Below, one piece after another: positions 50,986 through 59,411 of a DNA stretch of 64,000 bases. The notes beneath the pieces were generated by a model. It was not told the DNA's origin, ran no database searches, and was given only the letters and a program-made list of their open reading frames with translations. Origin of the DNA: Cronobacter condimenti 1330 (GTDB lineage: Bacteria; Pseudomonadota; Gammaproteobacteria; Enterobacterales; Enterobacteriaceae); assembly GCF_001277255.1 (NCBI RefSeq), contig NZ_CP012265.1, positions 62,001 to 126,000 of the forward strand. Reading direction: 5' to 3'. A program made the position numbers and the translations under genes. Every line of letters starts with the position of its first letter. Positions within the stretch are counted from its first letter, which is position 1.

Positions 50986-51411
50986 TCATTCACGGAAGAC
51001 GCAGTTTTTAAGGTGTATTCGTAAAAGCGGAGGACGAGGGATCGCGTCCGGCAGGGCGCGGACGTTAATCTTAACCAGTACCGCCAGCACTAATACCAGC
51101 AGACCCGGGAGAACGATTATCGTGTCGAAATGCAGGGGTTGTGCGCAAAGCAGTGAATGTGCGCTGAGTTCACAAGGCGAGAGGGAGGGGGGCGTGGCCT
51201 TATAAGTGCTGCTTTGTGTCGTAAGGCTCAGCGCCGAAGCCTTGACCTGCATCTGATGCAGAATGCTGGCCCGTTGAGTGAGGCAAATAAGCATTACGCA
51301 GCAGGCAATGACCAAAAGCAGTGTGCCTTTCAGTGGCCTGTTTTTTGTGTAAGCGGAGCCTGCGGTCGTCATCATCGGCAAAAGCATAGTGAGCGCACTC
51401 AGAGGGGACAA
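50986..51411 (-). CDS. Small membrane protein near dsbG (copper-resistance-like)
   Basis: A 141-residue protein with a hydrophobic helix near residue 35 (LLLVIACCVMLICL) and another near 100 (IVLPGLLVLVLAVLV). It ends IHLKNCVFRE. This C-terminal tail and the Cys/His layout resemble proteins annotated as copper-resistance factors in enterobacteria, next to dsb-type genes. I recall this similarity only in outline. It lies upstream of dsbG on the same strand and could belong to the operon. Confidence 0.5.
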   Translation of the reverse strand: MSPLSALTMLLPMMTTAGSAYTKNRPLKGTLLLVIACCVMLICLTQRASILHQMQVKASALSLTTQSSTYKATPPSLSPCELSAHSLLCAQPLHFDTIIVLPGLLVLVLAVLVKINVRALPDAIPRPPLLRIHLKNCVFRE

Positions 51412-51511
51412 GCGCTGATTTGTAAATCAATCATGACATGCCGGCAGGCGGCCGCTTTCATGGCTTTTATAAAACGCTGCCTGCGGGCCGGGTTTATCCT
51501 CAGGCGCAGAG

Positions 51512-51772
51512 TTAGCCCCGATCGTCTTTCGGGCCTAAAAAATAGAACGCGAACGGCAGCGAAATAATGAAGGAGAAGGGAACGCTGTAAATGAGTACCC
51601 ATGCCCCCTGCATGATGAACATCGACGCGCTCCAGTGTTCCATCGGCATGTTGTACTGTTCTTCAACGCCTTCAAATGTGACACGGGAGACGACCGTCAG
51701 TACCGTGGCGAACACAATCACCAGTGCCGTCAGGAATTTTTTCCCGTCACGGGAACGCAGTTTTTCGAGCAT
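51512..51772 (-). CDS. Small two-helix membrane protein, unknown
   Basis: An 86-residue protein. A short charged N terminus (MLEKLRSRDGKKF), helix 1 (LTALVIVFATVLTVVSRV), a polar loop, and helix 2 (WVLIYSVPFSFIISLPFAFYF). Start taken at 51772, near CTGGAGAAT. A longer form to 51814 is possible. No family was recognised. Confidence 0.55.
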   Translation of the reverse strand: MLEKLRSRDGKKFLTALVIVFATVLTVVSRVTFEGVEEQYNMPMEHWSASMFIMQGAWVLIYSVPFSFIISLPFAFYFLGPKDDRG

Positions 51773-52068
51773 GTCATTCTCCAGAGAAGACGTTTCCGCC
51801 CTGGTGGCGGCCAATACGCGAGCGCGGCAAGGCTCACTCGCGAACGCGATTACAGACTAAAAGTGGCGCAAGTGTATCGTAATTGAGAGGTGAATGTTAT
51901 GAACGGTGCGGGCGTTAAGGCATGTATTTTCCTGTCAAAGCTAAATAATTGATTGATTGAATCATTTTATGTCATTCTGTTTCCCCCATACCGCATATCC
52001 GCCGTAGCCATCAGGATGCAATATTTACAGAACTCGCTTACCGGCATGTCCGTCGCCTTTGATAACAT

Positions 52069-52260
52069 TCACATTGTTTTCTTTCGCCCATATGTGCTGT
52101 ACAGGACGTAGAGCACGTTCGCTGGATGCGAGATGATACTACCGCTGTTGTCTAACCCTATAGCAGCGGTTTTACGAGCCTGAGCATATTCATCAATCGT
52201 TAAGTAAGCCATGCAGCCAGCAAAATGAGCAGCAGGGTAAAAATTACCGTGGAACCTCAT
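52069..52260 (-). pseudogene. Fragment of unknown gene in the decayed patch
   Basis: A minus-strand open stretch of 63 residues (AYLTIDEYAQARKTAAIGLD, then ISHPANVLYVLYSTYGRK). It has no ribosome-binding site and follows the SMI1-like pseudogene closely. Probably a leftover of an immunity- or toxin-type gene. Confidence 0.3.
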
Positions 52261-52328
52261 GCGTACTCAGGGCAGTATTTTCCACTCAGCACAGCAAAAG
52301 GAATTGACCCGCTCCCCGTTAACGCCTT

Positions 52329-52646
52329 TCATGCATCATCTGAAATAACGTAGAATGCGTTCAAAACGGACTTATCAAGATCCTTGTATGTTTTTCTAAA
52401 TTTCTGAGTCAGATCAACCACTGTCGCTTTTCCAACTAAAGAACCATTATTGAAAGCATGTATATCTATACCTCCAAAAGCCCCGCCAAACCATTTTATG
52501 AACTCAATATATTGCTCATTAAATTTAATTTTTAACTCTTTTTCTGCGTTTGCTATCTCTTCATCAGTAGCAGGAATACCGTATAAAACCATATCCTGAT
52601 CAGATGTTAAGTTCTCTCTGACGCGAGTTAACAATTATTCATTCAT
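52329..52646 (-). pseudogene. SMI1/KNR4-type immunity-like gene with an in-frame stop at codon 4
   Basis: The ATG at 52646, with GAGGTG upstream, reads Met-Asn-Glu and then TAA (52637-52635). The frame continues from a TTG (LLTRVRENLTSDQDMVLYG). The body has YGIPATDEEIANAEKELKIKF and WFGGAFGGIDIHAF, typical of SMI1/KNR4 proteins, which neutralise contact-dependent or T6SS toxins. It ends early at FYVISDDA. A GAA-to-TAA change would explain the stop. TTG initiation is an alternative. Confidence 0.65.
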
Positions 52647-52753
52647 AGCAATCACCTCGGTTTTATCTAAATTGACGACATTTCTCGCATAATCCACCCG
52701 GACATGGCGGCGCATGACCTCGCGTATACCGCCCGGCCATACGATTTGTGTAA

Positions 52754-52930
52754 GCCGGTACCATAAGTTTCACTGGCAGCGCCCGCACATGGCATACAGT
52801 GACACTCCGGGAAACAGGTGAGCCGGAAGGTGTTGCTGGTTATGACATGTGGAACAATGCCCATACGGCAACGCTGCAATATTTTAAATTCAAAGACGGT
52901 GATCTATTCCATCCGAACGCACTGAAATGA
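52754..52930 (+). pseudogene. C-terminal remnant of an unknown protein
   Basis: An open plus-strand frame ends at 52930 with a protein-like tail (EGVAGYDMWNNAHTATLQYF, then KFKDGDLFHPNALK). It has no start: it runs in from a stop at 52751. It overlaps the ATG of the next small frame by ATGA. I cannot name it. Confidence 0.4.
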
Positions 52931-53119
52931 TGATAACACCTGTTGAATTTAATGTGCTGAAAGTCATGACAGAAAAAGACATCGACTGGACTTGGATAAT
53001 ACGGGATCGCACTCTTATGCCCACATCATCAGCATTTTCAAAAAGTTGATTATGGTGCGTGTAATCTATCTTATGTTAAATAAGCGAGATGGCGCCAGGC
53101 TCATGATGCCCTTTCTTTG
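52927..53119 (+). pseudogene. Small frameshifted gene coupled to the remnant
   Basis: ATG at 52927 or 52930 begins MITPVEFNVLKVMTEKDIDW and stops near 53049 in that frame. A shift at about 53003 would continue as SYAHIISIFKKLIMVRVIYL to a stop at 53119. The coupled start, size and helical content are those of an immunity-like gene, but this is inference. Both forms look damaged. Confidence 0.35.
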
Positions 53120-53251
53120 AAAACGGCGCGTTAATCACTTCGTTGGTAAATGTTGGTTGTGGCCTTACGAAAACGTCCCTGCGTAAAATTTATGGGTATT
53201 CGTTTTGTCCTGTAACGATGCGCGTATAAAAACGCGGGTGCGACTAATAGA

Positions 53252-53273
53252 TAATGGCGGTTTACCGCCATTA
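53252..53273 (-). terminator. Hairpin after the GH105 gene
   Basis: TAATGGCGGT and ACCGCCATTA with a 2-base loop, 10 bases after the GH105 stop. A weak T-rich tract follows on the minus strand. Confidence 0.55.
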
Positions 53274-53282
53274 CTTCTTATA

Positions 53283-54425
53283 TTAAAGATAAGTATGTAA
53301 ATATTCGGCCATACAAAGTACGGCCATAGCCTGCCCGTACGGCATAGGCGTGAGAGGAATCTGGCGGTAGTAATCTAAATCAGGCCCCATCTCTGTACCA
53401 AAAGAGGATTGGGTTAATTCCCCTTCTTGATTAATGCAGCCGACCACACCTCGAATCGCTTTTTCCCCGACTACGGCGTATTCACGACGAATGTAGCGCT
53501 TTCGCACTGCTTTCAAAATTCCATAGGCAAAACCCGCCGTGGCCGAACTTTCAAGATAGGCATCCCGATCATCCAGCAGCGTATGCCACAGGCCGCTCTC
53601 ATCCTGCAACTCTGCCAGTGCGCTCACCTGGCTGTTTAACACCTCCAGTAAAAAACGGCGCGTGGCATCGTATTCTGGTAAGTCTAACAGTTCGATGAAG
53701 TCCGGGATCGCCACTGTCAGCCAGCTGTTTCCGCGAGCCCATCGGGCGCGAGAAAAATTGTGATTGCCTTCAAAGGTCCAGCCGTGGAACCAGAGCCCGG
53801 TTTCACGATCCATCAGATACTGGATATGGGTCAGAAACTGGAATTTTGCTTCCTCGATATAGGCCTGTCGTCCCAGCAGCTTGCCAATTTTAGCCAGCGG
53901 CATAACTGTCATCATCAGGGTGTCATCCCACAGCTGTTGATTATTCTCTTTATGGATCACGACATGCTGGATGCCCCCTTTTTCAGTGCGCGGCATTTCG
54001 TGCATAATCCACTCCGCCCAACGTTCAAGTAGCGGCAACCAGGCGGGATTGCGCGTCTCTTCATAACGGTAGGCCAGCGTTAACAGTGGACAGACCGTAT
54101 TAACGTTTTTGGTGGGAACGCCTTCAGCCAGCCGGGCACTAAACCAATCGTCAATGATGGCAAGCACCTCCGGCTCGCCCGTCTGTTGGTAGAACTGCAA
54201 AATGCCATACAATCCCACGCCATGCGTCCATTCCCACCCAGCCCGCCAGCCTTTTGCATCGATAATTCGTCCATCATCTAAATGCAGAGCAAACTCACCG
54301 GTACGGTCTTCGATTGCAATCAGGTTTTGCGTGACTTTACGAATAAGCGCCGTCAGCGCATCGCGCGAAATAAAGTGCTCTGGCTGGCGCAGTAAGGCGC
54401 TGTGTTTAACGGGATAAATGGTCAT
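53283..54425 (-). CDS. GH105 unsaturated glucuronyl/rhamnogalacturonyl hydrolase-like
   Basis: A 380-residue alpha/alpha-barrel protein of GH88/GH105. Landmarks are KGWRAGWEWTHGVGLYGIL near residue 60, NQQLWDDTLMMTVMPLAK (catalytic Asp region), WARGNSWLTVAIPDFIELL and GLWHTLLDDRDAYLESSATA. Enzymes of this type remove the unsaturated sugar left by polysaccharide lyases, in the cytoplasm (no signal peptide). Start at MTIYPVKHS, with AGGGTG upstream. It forms a unit with a dehydrogenase and a LacI regulator, with a broken transporter gene between. Confidence 0.87.
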   Translation of the reverse strand: MTIYPVKHSALLRQPEHFISRDALTALIRKVTQNLIAIEDRTGEFALHLDDGRIIDAKGWRAGWEWTHGVGLYGILQFYQQTGEPEVLAIIDDWFSARLAEGVPTKNVNTVCPLLTLAYRYEETRNPAWLPLLERWAEWIMHEMPRTEKGGIQHVVIHKENNQQLWDDTLMMTVMPLAKIGKLLGRQAYIEEAKFQFLTHIQYLMDRETGLWFHGWTFEGNHNFSRARWARGNSWLTVAIPDFIELLDLPEYDATRRFLLEVLNSQVSALAELQDESGLWHTLLDDRDAYLESSATAGFAYGILKAVRKRYIRREYAVVGEKAIRGVVGCINQEGELTQSSFGTEMGPDLDYYRQIPLTPMPYGQAMAVLCMAEYLHTYL

Positions 54426-54462
54426 TGTGTCACCCTGTCTATTTGTCATTTTCTGAAGGAAT

Positions 54463-54703
54463 TTACGTCGTGTACGAAATGTCAGCTTTAACCGGCGCGG
54501 CTTTCATGCCGTTGAGATAGCCGAAGTAGCCAAGAAAAATGCCGGGCAGGAAGGCCGGGATAATTGCCCGATCGCAATGCGCGTACCGGAGGATTTATGT
54601 TTAATTCCGGCACCCGCGTTTCATCAGGCACCAGACTCATGGGATAGGCGATATCAAAGTGTAAAGAGGGATAGTGGTGCGGTCGGATTTTGCATTCTTT
54701 CAT
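54463..54703 (-). pseudogene. Broken sugar-transporter locus between GH105 and dehydrogenase
   Basis: A frame ending at 54463 carries a membrane-protein-like tail (IPAFLPGIFLGYFGYLNGMK, then PVKADISYTT). Another frame starting at 54703 (MKECKIRPHHYPSLHF, then MSLVPDETRVPEL) looks like the start of a different protein. They join near 54590 without a common frame. This fits a deletion that removed most of a transporter, which a GH105 unit would normally have. No full gene can be read. Confidence 0.45.
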
Positions 54704-54786
54704 TTTTAGTCTGCCCGGAAGCGTGGAGTACAGGCTGAGCATGCTGGCGTCCGAAGCCGCCAGCATCGACGGTTGATCGTTACGCG

Positions 54787-55878
54787 TTACTCCACGTGAG
54801 GCACCAGGAGCACTTTTACCGCCTCTGCGGTACCAAAGGTATCAAACGCGTTTTCCCATTGGTCGAGCGGAAATTTATGCGTGACAATGCCTTCGGCAGT
54901 GAACAGTTTCCGGCTGAACAGGTCGATCACGGTTTCGTAACAGCCAGGGCTTAAATGCGCGCCACGAATATCCAGCTCTTTACGATCGCCAATGATGGAC
55001 CAGTCCACGGTGGTTTCGCGGCTAAAGACGCTGAATTCAACGAAGCGGCCCAGTTTACGGATCATCTGTAGCCCCTGCGTTACCGCAGCCGGATTACCAG
55101 ACGCCTCGATATAAACATCGCAACCGTAGCCGTCAGTTAGCGCTTTAACCTCGGCGATAACATCTTCTTCGAGCGGGTTCAGCACCACATCCGCACCCAG
55201 CGTCTTCGCCAGCGCCAGGCGATAAGGCATGGTGTCTATGACGATAAGCTTTTTCGGCGTTTTTAGCTTAATGGCCTGGATCATGCCCAATCCGAGCGTT
55301 CCGGCCCCGGCCAGTACAACCACATCATTAAACTGAATATCGCCACGGTTAACGGCATGTACCGAACAGGAGAACGGTTCGATTAATGCACACTCTTCCA
55401 GCGAGAGTGATGCGGGAATTTTGTGTACCCTGCTCGTGGGTTTAAACAGCATGTATTCAGTCATGCCGCCGTCGGCATCCTCTTTCTGGAAGCCATAAAT
55501 ATCGTGCTTTTCGCACATCCAGTACTGCCCGTTTCGGCAGAAGCGACACTTATCGCAGGGAACGATCTGTTCTGCGATCACCCGGTCTCCCACCTCGACG
55601 TTAAAGTGTTCCAGCGCGTTAGGGCCTGCTGCCACTACCGTGCCAAAAAACTCATGGCCGCTCACGACAGGCGTTTTGACATAAGGCGGGAAGGTCTCGT
55701 TTCCCCAGAACATGGGGGCCCCGTGATAGCAGTGAAAATCAGAGGCGCATATGCCGCATGCTCCTACCTTTACCAGCAGCTCATTGTGCTGTGGTTTTTG
55801 CAAAGGCGAAGTGACTAAACGGTAATCGTGGGGACCAAAATTGACCAGTTGCTTGATGACGGTGGGTTGTATGTTCAC
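54787..55878 (-). CDS. Zinc-dependent medium-chain alcohol dehydrogenase (erythritol/L-threitol type)
   Basis: A 363-residue MDR dehydrogenase. The catalytic zinc ligands are in GACGICASD and SGHEF. The structural zinc loop has four Cys (CDKCRFCRNGQYWMC), and the Rossmann motif is LAGAGTLGLG, with an acidic residue after strand 2 (VIDTMPYR) favouring NAD. The sequence fits the erythritol/L-threitol dehydrogenase subgroup, but other polyols are possible. Its promoter region holds two LacI-type sites and a CRP-like site. Confidence 0.85.
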   Translation of the reverse strand: MNIQPTVIKQLVNFGPHDYRLVTSPLQKPQHNELLVKVGACGICASDFHCYHGAPMFWGNETFPPYVKTPVVSGHEFFGTVVAAGPNALEHFNVEVGDRVIAEQIVPCDKCRFCRNGQYWMCEKHDIYGFQKEDADGGMTEYMLFKPTSRVHKIPASLSLEECALIEPFSCSVHAVNRGDIQFNDVVVLAGAGTLGLGMIQAIKLKTPKKLIVIDTMPYRLALAKTLGADVVLNPLEEDVIAEVKALTDGYGCDVYIEASGNPAAVTQGLQMIRKLGRFVEFSVFSRETTVDWSIIGDRKELDIRGAHLSPGCYETVIDLFSRKLFTAEGIVTHKFPLDQWENAFDTFGTAEAVKVLLVPHVE

Positions 55879-55918
55879 AGCAGCGTTCCTGTAACGAAGG
55901 ATGTTGAAGTAACCTTAT

Positions 55919-55936
55919 AATGTTTTCGTGAACATT
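55919..55936. promoter_or_regulatory. LacI-type operator, copy 1
   Basis: AATGTTTTCGTGAACATT is an imperfect 18-base palindrome. A nearly identical site lies at 56072-56089; the two differ at two inner bases. It lies 40 bases before the dehydrogenase start. Confidence 0.75.
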
Positions 55937-55958
55937 TATAAGTAAGACATCCATCATT

Positions 55959-55974
55959 TGTGATCAGCGTTACA
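55959..55974. promoter_or_regulatory. CRP-like site between the two operators
   Basis: TGTGATCAGCGTTACA matches TGTGA-N6-TCACA with one mismatch. Located upstream of the dehydrogenase gene, it fits catabolite control of a sugar operon. Confidence 0.5.
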
Positions 55975-56071
55975 TTAATCTTTAATATCCATTTAAAAAC
56001 AATAAGTTAATAAAATTTAATCCATGCATTAACCAAGTGTCCTTAAAAAAACCACCTAAAAATAGCATCTA

Positions 56072-56089
56072 AATGTTTATGTGAACATT
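56072..56089. promoter_or_regulatory. LacI-type operator, copy 2
   Basis: AATGTTTATGTGAACATT, 153 bases from copy 1 centre to centre. That spacing would allow looping by a LacI tetramer or paired dimers. Confidence 0.75.
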
Positions 56090-56122
56090 TTTGGGGTTTG
56101 AAACAGACTGCGGACAGGCGGA

Positions 56123-57115
56123 TCAACGGGCGTTTTTCAAAAAACCATTAATAACGGTGCGAGGCTGCCATGGGCGGCCTTCAATCGCGGCGACCAGGTT
56201 TTCTGCCACGATGGTGGCCCACTGTTTGTAATCGTGAGCCACGCAGGGGTAAAAAAAGCCAAAGGCTTCAGCGTGAGGGATGTCGTCTATCGACAGAAAA
56301 TCCACGTCAGTTAGCGACCATTTCGTCGCGACACTGCGTGCGGCAAGGGAAATGGCGCCGTTGACACCCACAATCGCGTCATAGCGCCTGTCACCTGCCG
56401 TAAAATGCGCGGTAATGATCTCTTTCGCGTTGTCGTAGCGGTAATCCGTGTATAGATGGGTGATTTTTGTGGTTGCCGAAATATTGTCGCAGATGCTCCG
56501 TACACGCGCTTGCGTGATGCGGGAGCGCTCCTTGCCACCAATCACCAGTACATGCCGATACTGCTTTTGTTTAACCACGGAGGCAATCAACTCCCCTGCC
56601 CGCTCATCGTTGACGTAGACGGCAGGAAGCGTGGTATCAAACTGGCGGTCAAACTGGATGAGCCGGGTCGGTGAATGGTAGAGCATTTTCAGGTGACTGG
56701 TGTCATAGTCCGGCGTGTCGTCAATGACCGATAACACAATGCCTGCTGCTTTATAGCCGACCAGCGTATTAACGGCTTTCACCTCGGACTCCCGGCTGCC
56801 GCCCGTCGTAAAAATCATCACTGAGTAGCCTTTCGCTTCTGCGTGCTGGCATAGCTCCTGGATAACGTACGCGTAACTCTGGTTAAACGTATCGTCGGTC
56901 ACAATCCCAATAATCGGACTTTGCGTCGTCTTGATGTTTTGCGCGAAAACGTTGGGAACATACTTAACTTCGCGGGCTATTTGCAGGATTTTCTCCCGCG
57001 TTTTAGGCTTTACTTTATCCGGATCGGTAAAGGTTCTGGACACGGTAATACTGCTGACTCCAGCAAGACGGGCGATGTCAGTGATGGTAGGGGCTTTATT
57101 ACCGGCATTTTTCAT
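56123..57115 (-). CDS. LacI-family transcriptional regulator
   Basis: A 330-residue LacI regulator. The N-terminal HTH is TITDIARLAGVSSITVSRTF, followed by the hinge YVPNVFAQNIKT. The periplasmic-binding-protein-like domain (about 65-330) has IIGIVTDDTF, VNTLVGYKAAGIVL and DVDFLSIDDIP, where the ligand binds. It most likely senses a sugar or polyol and represses the dehydrogenase and GH105 unit through the two palindromes in between. It lies upstream on the same strand. Confidence 0.92.
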   Translation of the reverse strand: MKNAGNKAPTITDIARLAGVSSITVSRTFTDPDKVKPKTREKILQIAREVKYVPNVFAQNIKTTQSPIIGIVTDDTFNQSYAYVIQELCQHAEAKGYSVMIFTTGGSRESEVKAVNTLVGYKAAGIVLSVIDDTPDYDTSHLKMLYHSPTRLIQFDRQFDTTLPAVYVNDERAGELIASVVKQKQYRHVLVIGGKERSRITQARVRSICDNISATTKITHLYTDYRYDNAKEIITAHFTAGDRRYDAIVGVNGAISLAARSVATKWSLTDVDFLSIDDIPHAEAFGFFYPCVAHDYKQWATIVAENLVAAIEGRPWQPRTVINGFLKNAR

Positions 57116-57410
57116 ATGGCGACACTTATTTTGCTGAAAAAAAGGAATATACCATCAAAAAAACATGGCGTACCTCTGCATTTCACACCGACGTTGCGCC
57201 CGTTCACCCCTGCTAAAACCCGCATTTATTAACACCCGGCGCACCGGCGGATCTCCTTCGATTTTGTGCTGTTCAGGCAGTGATAAGGCATTCGGGTTTC
57301 CAACATCCGTCTTCTATGGCTGAATCAGTTTTTGTGACAAACACGACATTTCTGCCAGGCTTAAATGCGTGCGAAATCAATCTTATGCAAAGCACTGAAG
57401 GGAGGGTTTT

Positions 57411-57932
57411 ATGATTCGCGGTATCGAACACATTGGCATTACCGTTGCAGATCTTGCACAAGCTGAAGCCTTTTTCTGCCAGGCGCTGGGCGCCTCAGTC
57501 CTTTATCGTTTGGTGGCCTCTGACCATCCGGATCAGACCATAACAGGCGATAAAATGTCCCGTCTGAATGGTTTCCCTGCTGAAATGAACCTTACAGTAT
57601 TAGCCATGTTACGCCTGGCGAACGGATGCAACGTTGAACTCTTTCAGACTGCTCCCGCAGTTCACGAACACCCTGCCAGTCCTGGCCTGCCGGGAATTAA
57701 TCATTTCTCGCTTTATACCGATGATATCCATAAGACAGCGGCCGACATGCGCTTACACGGCGCCGAAATGTTTGACGGGCCGTCAGACTGTTTCGCGCAG
57801 GAAGAGGGAGAAGGTAATCAGACGTGGTTTGGCATGACGCCGTTTGGCGTATTAATTGAGTTAATATCCCTTCCCGCTGGTGTTCGCTACGATGAAGGCG
57901 CAACAGAACGTCGCTGGATACCTGAGCGCTGA
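57411..57932 (+). CDS. VOC family dioxygenase/lactoylglutathione-lyase-like protein
   Basis: A 173-residue VOC protein. It starts IRGIEHIGITVADLAQAEAFF with the first metal His, and has GCNVELFQ, GINHFSLYTDDI and TPFGVLIELISLP with the last metal Glu. This layout fits ring-cleavage dioxygenase or glyoxalase relatives of two modules. Substrate unknown. GGAGGG lies upstream of its ATG. The gene is alone. Confidence 0.82.
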   Translation: MIRGIEHIGITVADLAQAEAFFCQALGASVLYRLVASDHPDQTITGDKMSRLNGFPAEMNLTVLAMLRLANGCNVELFQTAPAVHEHPASPGLPGINHFSLYTDDIHKTAADMRLHGAEMFDGPSDCFAQEEGEGNQTWFGMTPFGVLIELISLPAGVRYDEGATERRWIPER

Positions 57933-58356
57933 CGTACCTGAGCCATCGCAGTCTGGGTGAGCGGTTTAGAAGCGGAATACTGATTCCCTTTCAGTAACGA
58001 AACCATAGCTATGGTTAATATTTTTCGATAAATATTTTGCGGGCAACGATATGATCGAAGAGAGAGGCTTTGACAACGTTGCCGCTTCAGCAGTCCTGGA
58101 ACGTTCTCATAAAAAGCAGGCGCACATCATTCCCTTAAACCGCTGACGGGCTCCCCCTGCGTTTTTGTAAGGTTACGCCGCAACGACCGCGAGTCAGATG
58201 GCAGGCTTATTCCTTCCTGCTACCGTATTCCTGGACCACCAGCCGCCTCCATGCGCGGCCTTATCATTTCCGCGCCTGCACGCAGCCAGAAATGGTACTA
58301 TCTTACTCATAACGCCCTGTCCGCACAGGCATAAACCCCATTATCAGGAACGCCCT
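57933..58356. other. 424-base spacer with a short possible remnant
   Basis: No strong gene. A 31-residue frame at 58051-58146 (MIEERGFDNVAASAVLERSH) looks protein-like but has no family match and may be a remnant. The ymjA promoter must lie in the last part. Confidence 0.35.
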
Positions 58357-58602
58357 ATGAGCAAAGACATCCCGCTGAAATTTTATGATATTGCCGATGA
58401 GTACGCGACGGAAACCGAGACGCCTGTCAGCGACGCGGAGCGCGATCGCCTGGCGCATTACTTCCAGTTGCTGATCACCCGTTTGATGAATAATGAGGAA
58501 ATCAGCGAAGAAGCGCAGCAGGAGATGGCGAGCGAGGCCGGAATTGAGCAAGCGCGTATTGATGAAATCGCGAACTTCCTGAACCAGTGGGGCAATGAGT
58601 AA
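58357..58602 (+). CDS. ymjA: YmjA (DUF2543) small protein
   Basis: An 81-residue acidic cytoplasmic protein nearly identical in layout to E. coli YmjA (DUF2543 family). IPLKFYDIADEYATE, HYFQLLITRLMNNEEISEEA and the end FLNQWGNE are shared. Function is not known. The ATG at 58357 aligns with E. coli. A strong bidirectional terminator follows. Confidence 0.9.
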   Translation: MSKDIPLKFYDIADEYATETETPVSDAERDRLAHYFQLLITRLMNNEEISEEAQQEMASEAGIEQARIDEIANFLNQWGNE

Positions 58603-58623
58603 CGCCCTGTGCCAGTACGAAAG

Positions 58624-58650
58624 AAAACGGCCCCTGAAGGGGCCGTTTTT
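58624..58650. terminator. Bidirectional terminator between ymjA and the ABC transporter operon
   Basis: AAAACGGCCCC and GGGGCCGTTTT around a TGAA loop, with A and T runs on the two sides. Confidence 0.9.
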
Positions 58651-58652
58651 CA

Positions 58653-59411
58653 TTACAGAAAGTGGATGTGCTTTTTGCCGTGATGCGGCGAGATCTCAAT
58701 GCGCGCGTCCACCTTAAAGACTTCACGCAGCATGGATTCTGTCAGCACCTCATCCGGCGTACCGCTCGCCACCACCTGCCCGGCCTGCATCACAATCAAC
58801 GCGTCGCAGAACATGGCGGCGTGATTGAGATCGTGCAGCGCCACAATGCTGGTGACCGGCAGTTCGCTGATGAGTCGCATCAGATGCATCTGGTGATGAA
58901 TATCGAGATGGTTGGTCGGCTCATCCAGCAAAATTTCGCCCGGCGACTGCGCCAGCGCGCGGGCGATGTGTACACGCTGCCGCTCGCCGCCGGAAAGATG
59001 CTGCCAGCCCTCTTCGCTGCGCGTCAGCATGTCCACGCGGGCGAGTGCCTGCCGCACTATCTCGTCATCCTGATGCGTCCAGGGCGAGAGCGGTGAATGG
59101 TGCGGAATACGTCCGAGCTTCACCACGTCGCGCACGCGAATATTCGCATCGGTCATCGCGTGCTGCTCGACAAACGCCACGCGCTGAGCAAGTTTCTTCT
59201 TCGTAAGCGTCGTGATATCCGTGTCGTCCAGCAGCACCCTGCCTGCATCCGGGCGGCGCAACCCTGCGAGAATACGCAGCAGCGACGATTTGCCGGAGCC
59301 ATTCGGGCCAAGCAGGCCGAGTGTCTGTCCTGTCGGCACGGCCAGCGACACGTTATCCACGATGCGCTTTTTACCTGCCGACCAGCTAATGTTGTTCGCG
59401 TGGATACTCAT
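58653..59411 (-). CDS. ABC transporter ATPase, FecE/FepC type
   Basis: A 252-residue ATPase. Walker A is LLGPNGSGKSSLLR, the Q-loop FVEQHAM, the signature HLSGGERQRVHIARAL, Walker B ILLDEPTNHLD, and the switch His in VALHDLNHA. It energises metal-chelate uptake with the permease just upstream, whose stop overlaps its start by 4 bases. It is the last gene of the operon and ends at the ymjA terminator. Confidence 0.92.
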   Translation of the reverse strand: MSIHANNISWSAGKKRIVDNVSLAVPTGQTLGLLGPNGSGKSSLLRILAGLRRPDAGRVLLDDTDITTLTKKKLAQRVAFVEQHAMTDANIRVRDVVKLGRIPHHSPLSPWTHQDDEIVRQALARVDMLTRSEEGWQHLSGGERQRVHIARALAQSPGEILLDEPTNHLDIHHQMHLMRLISELPVTSIVALHDLNHAAMFCDALIVMQAGQVVASGTPDEVLTESMLREVFKVDARIEISPHHGKKHIHFL

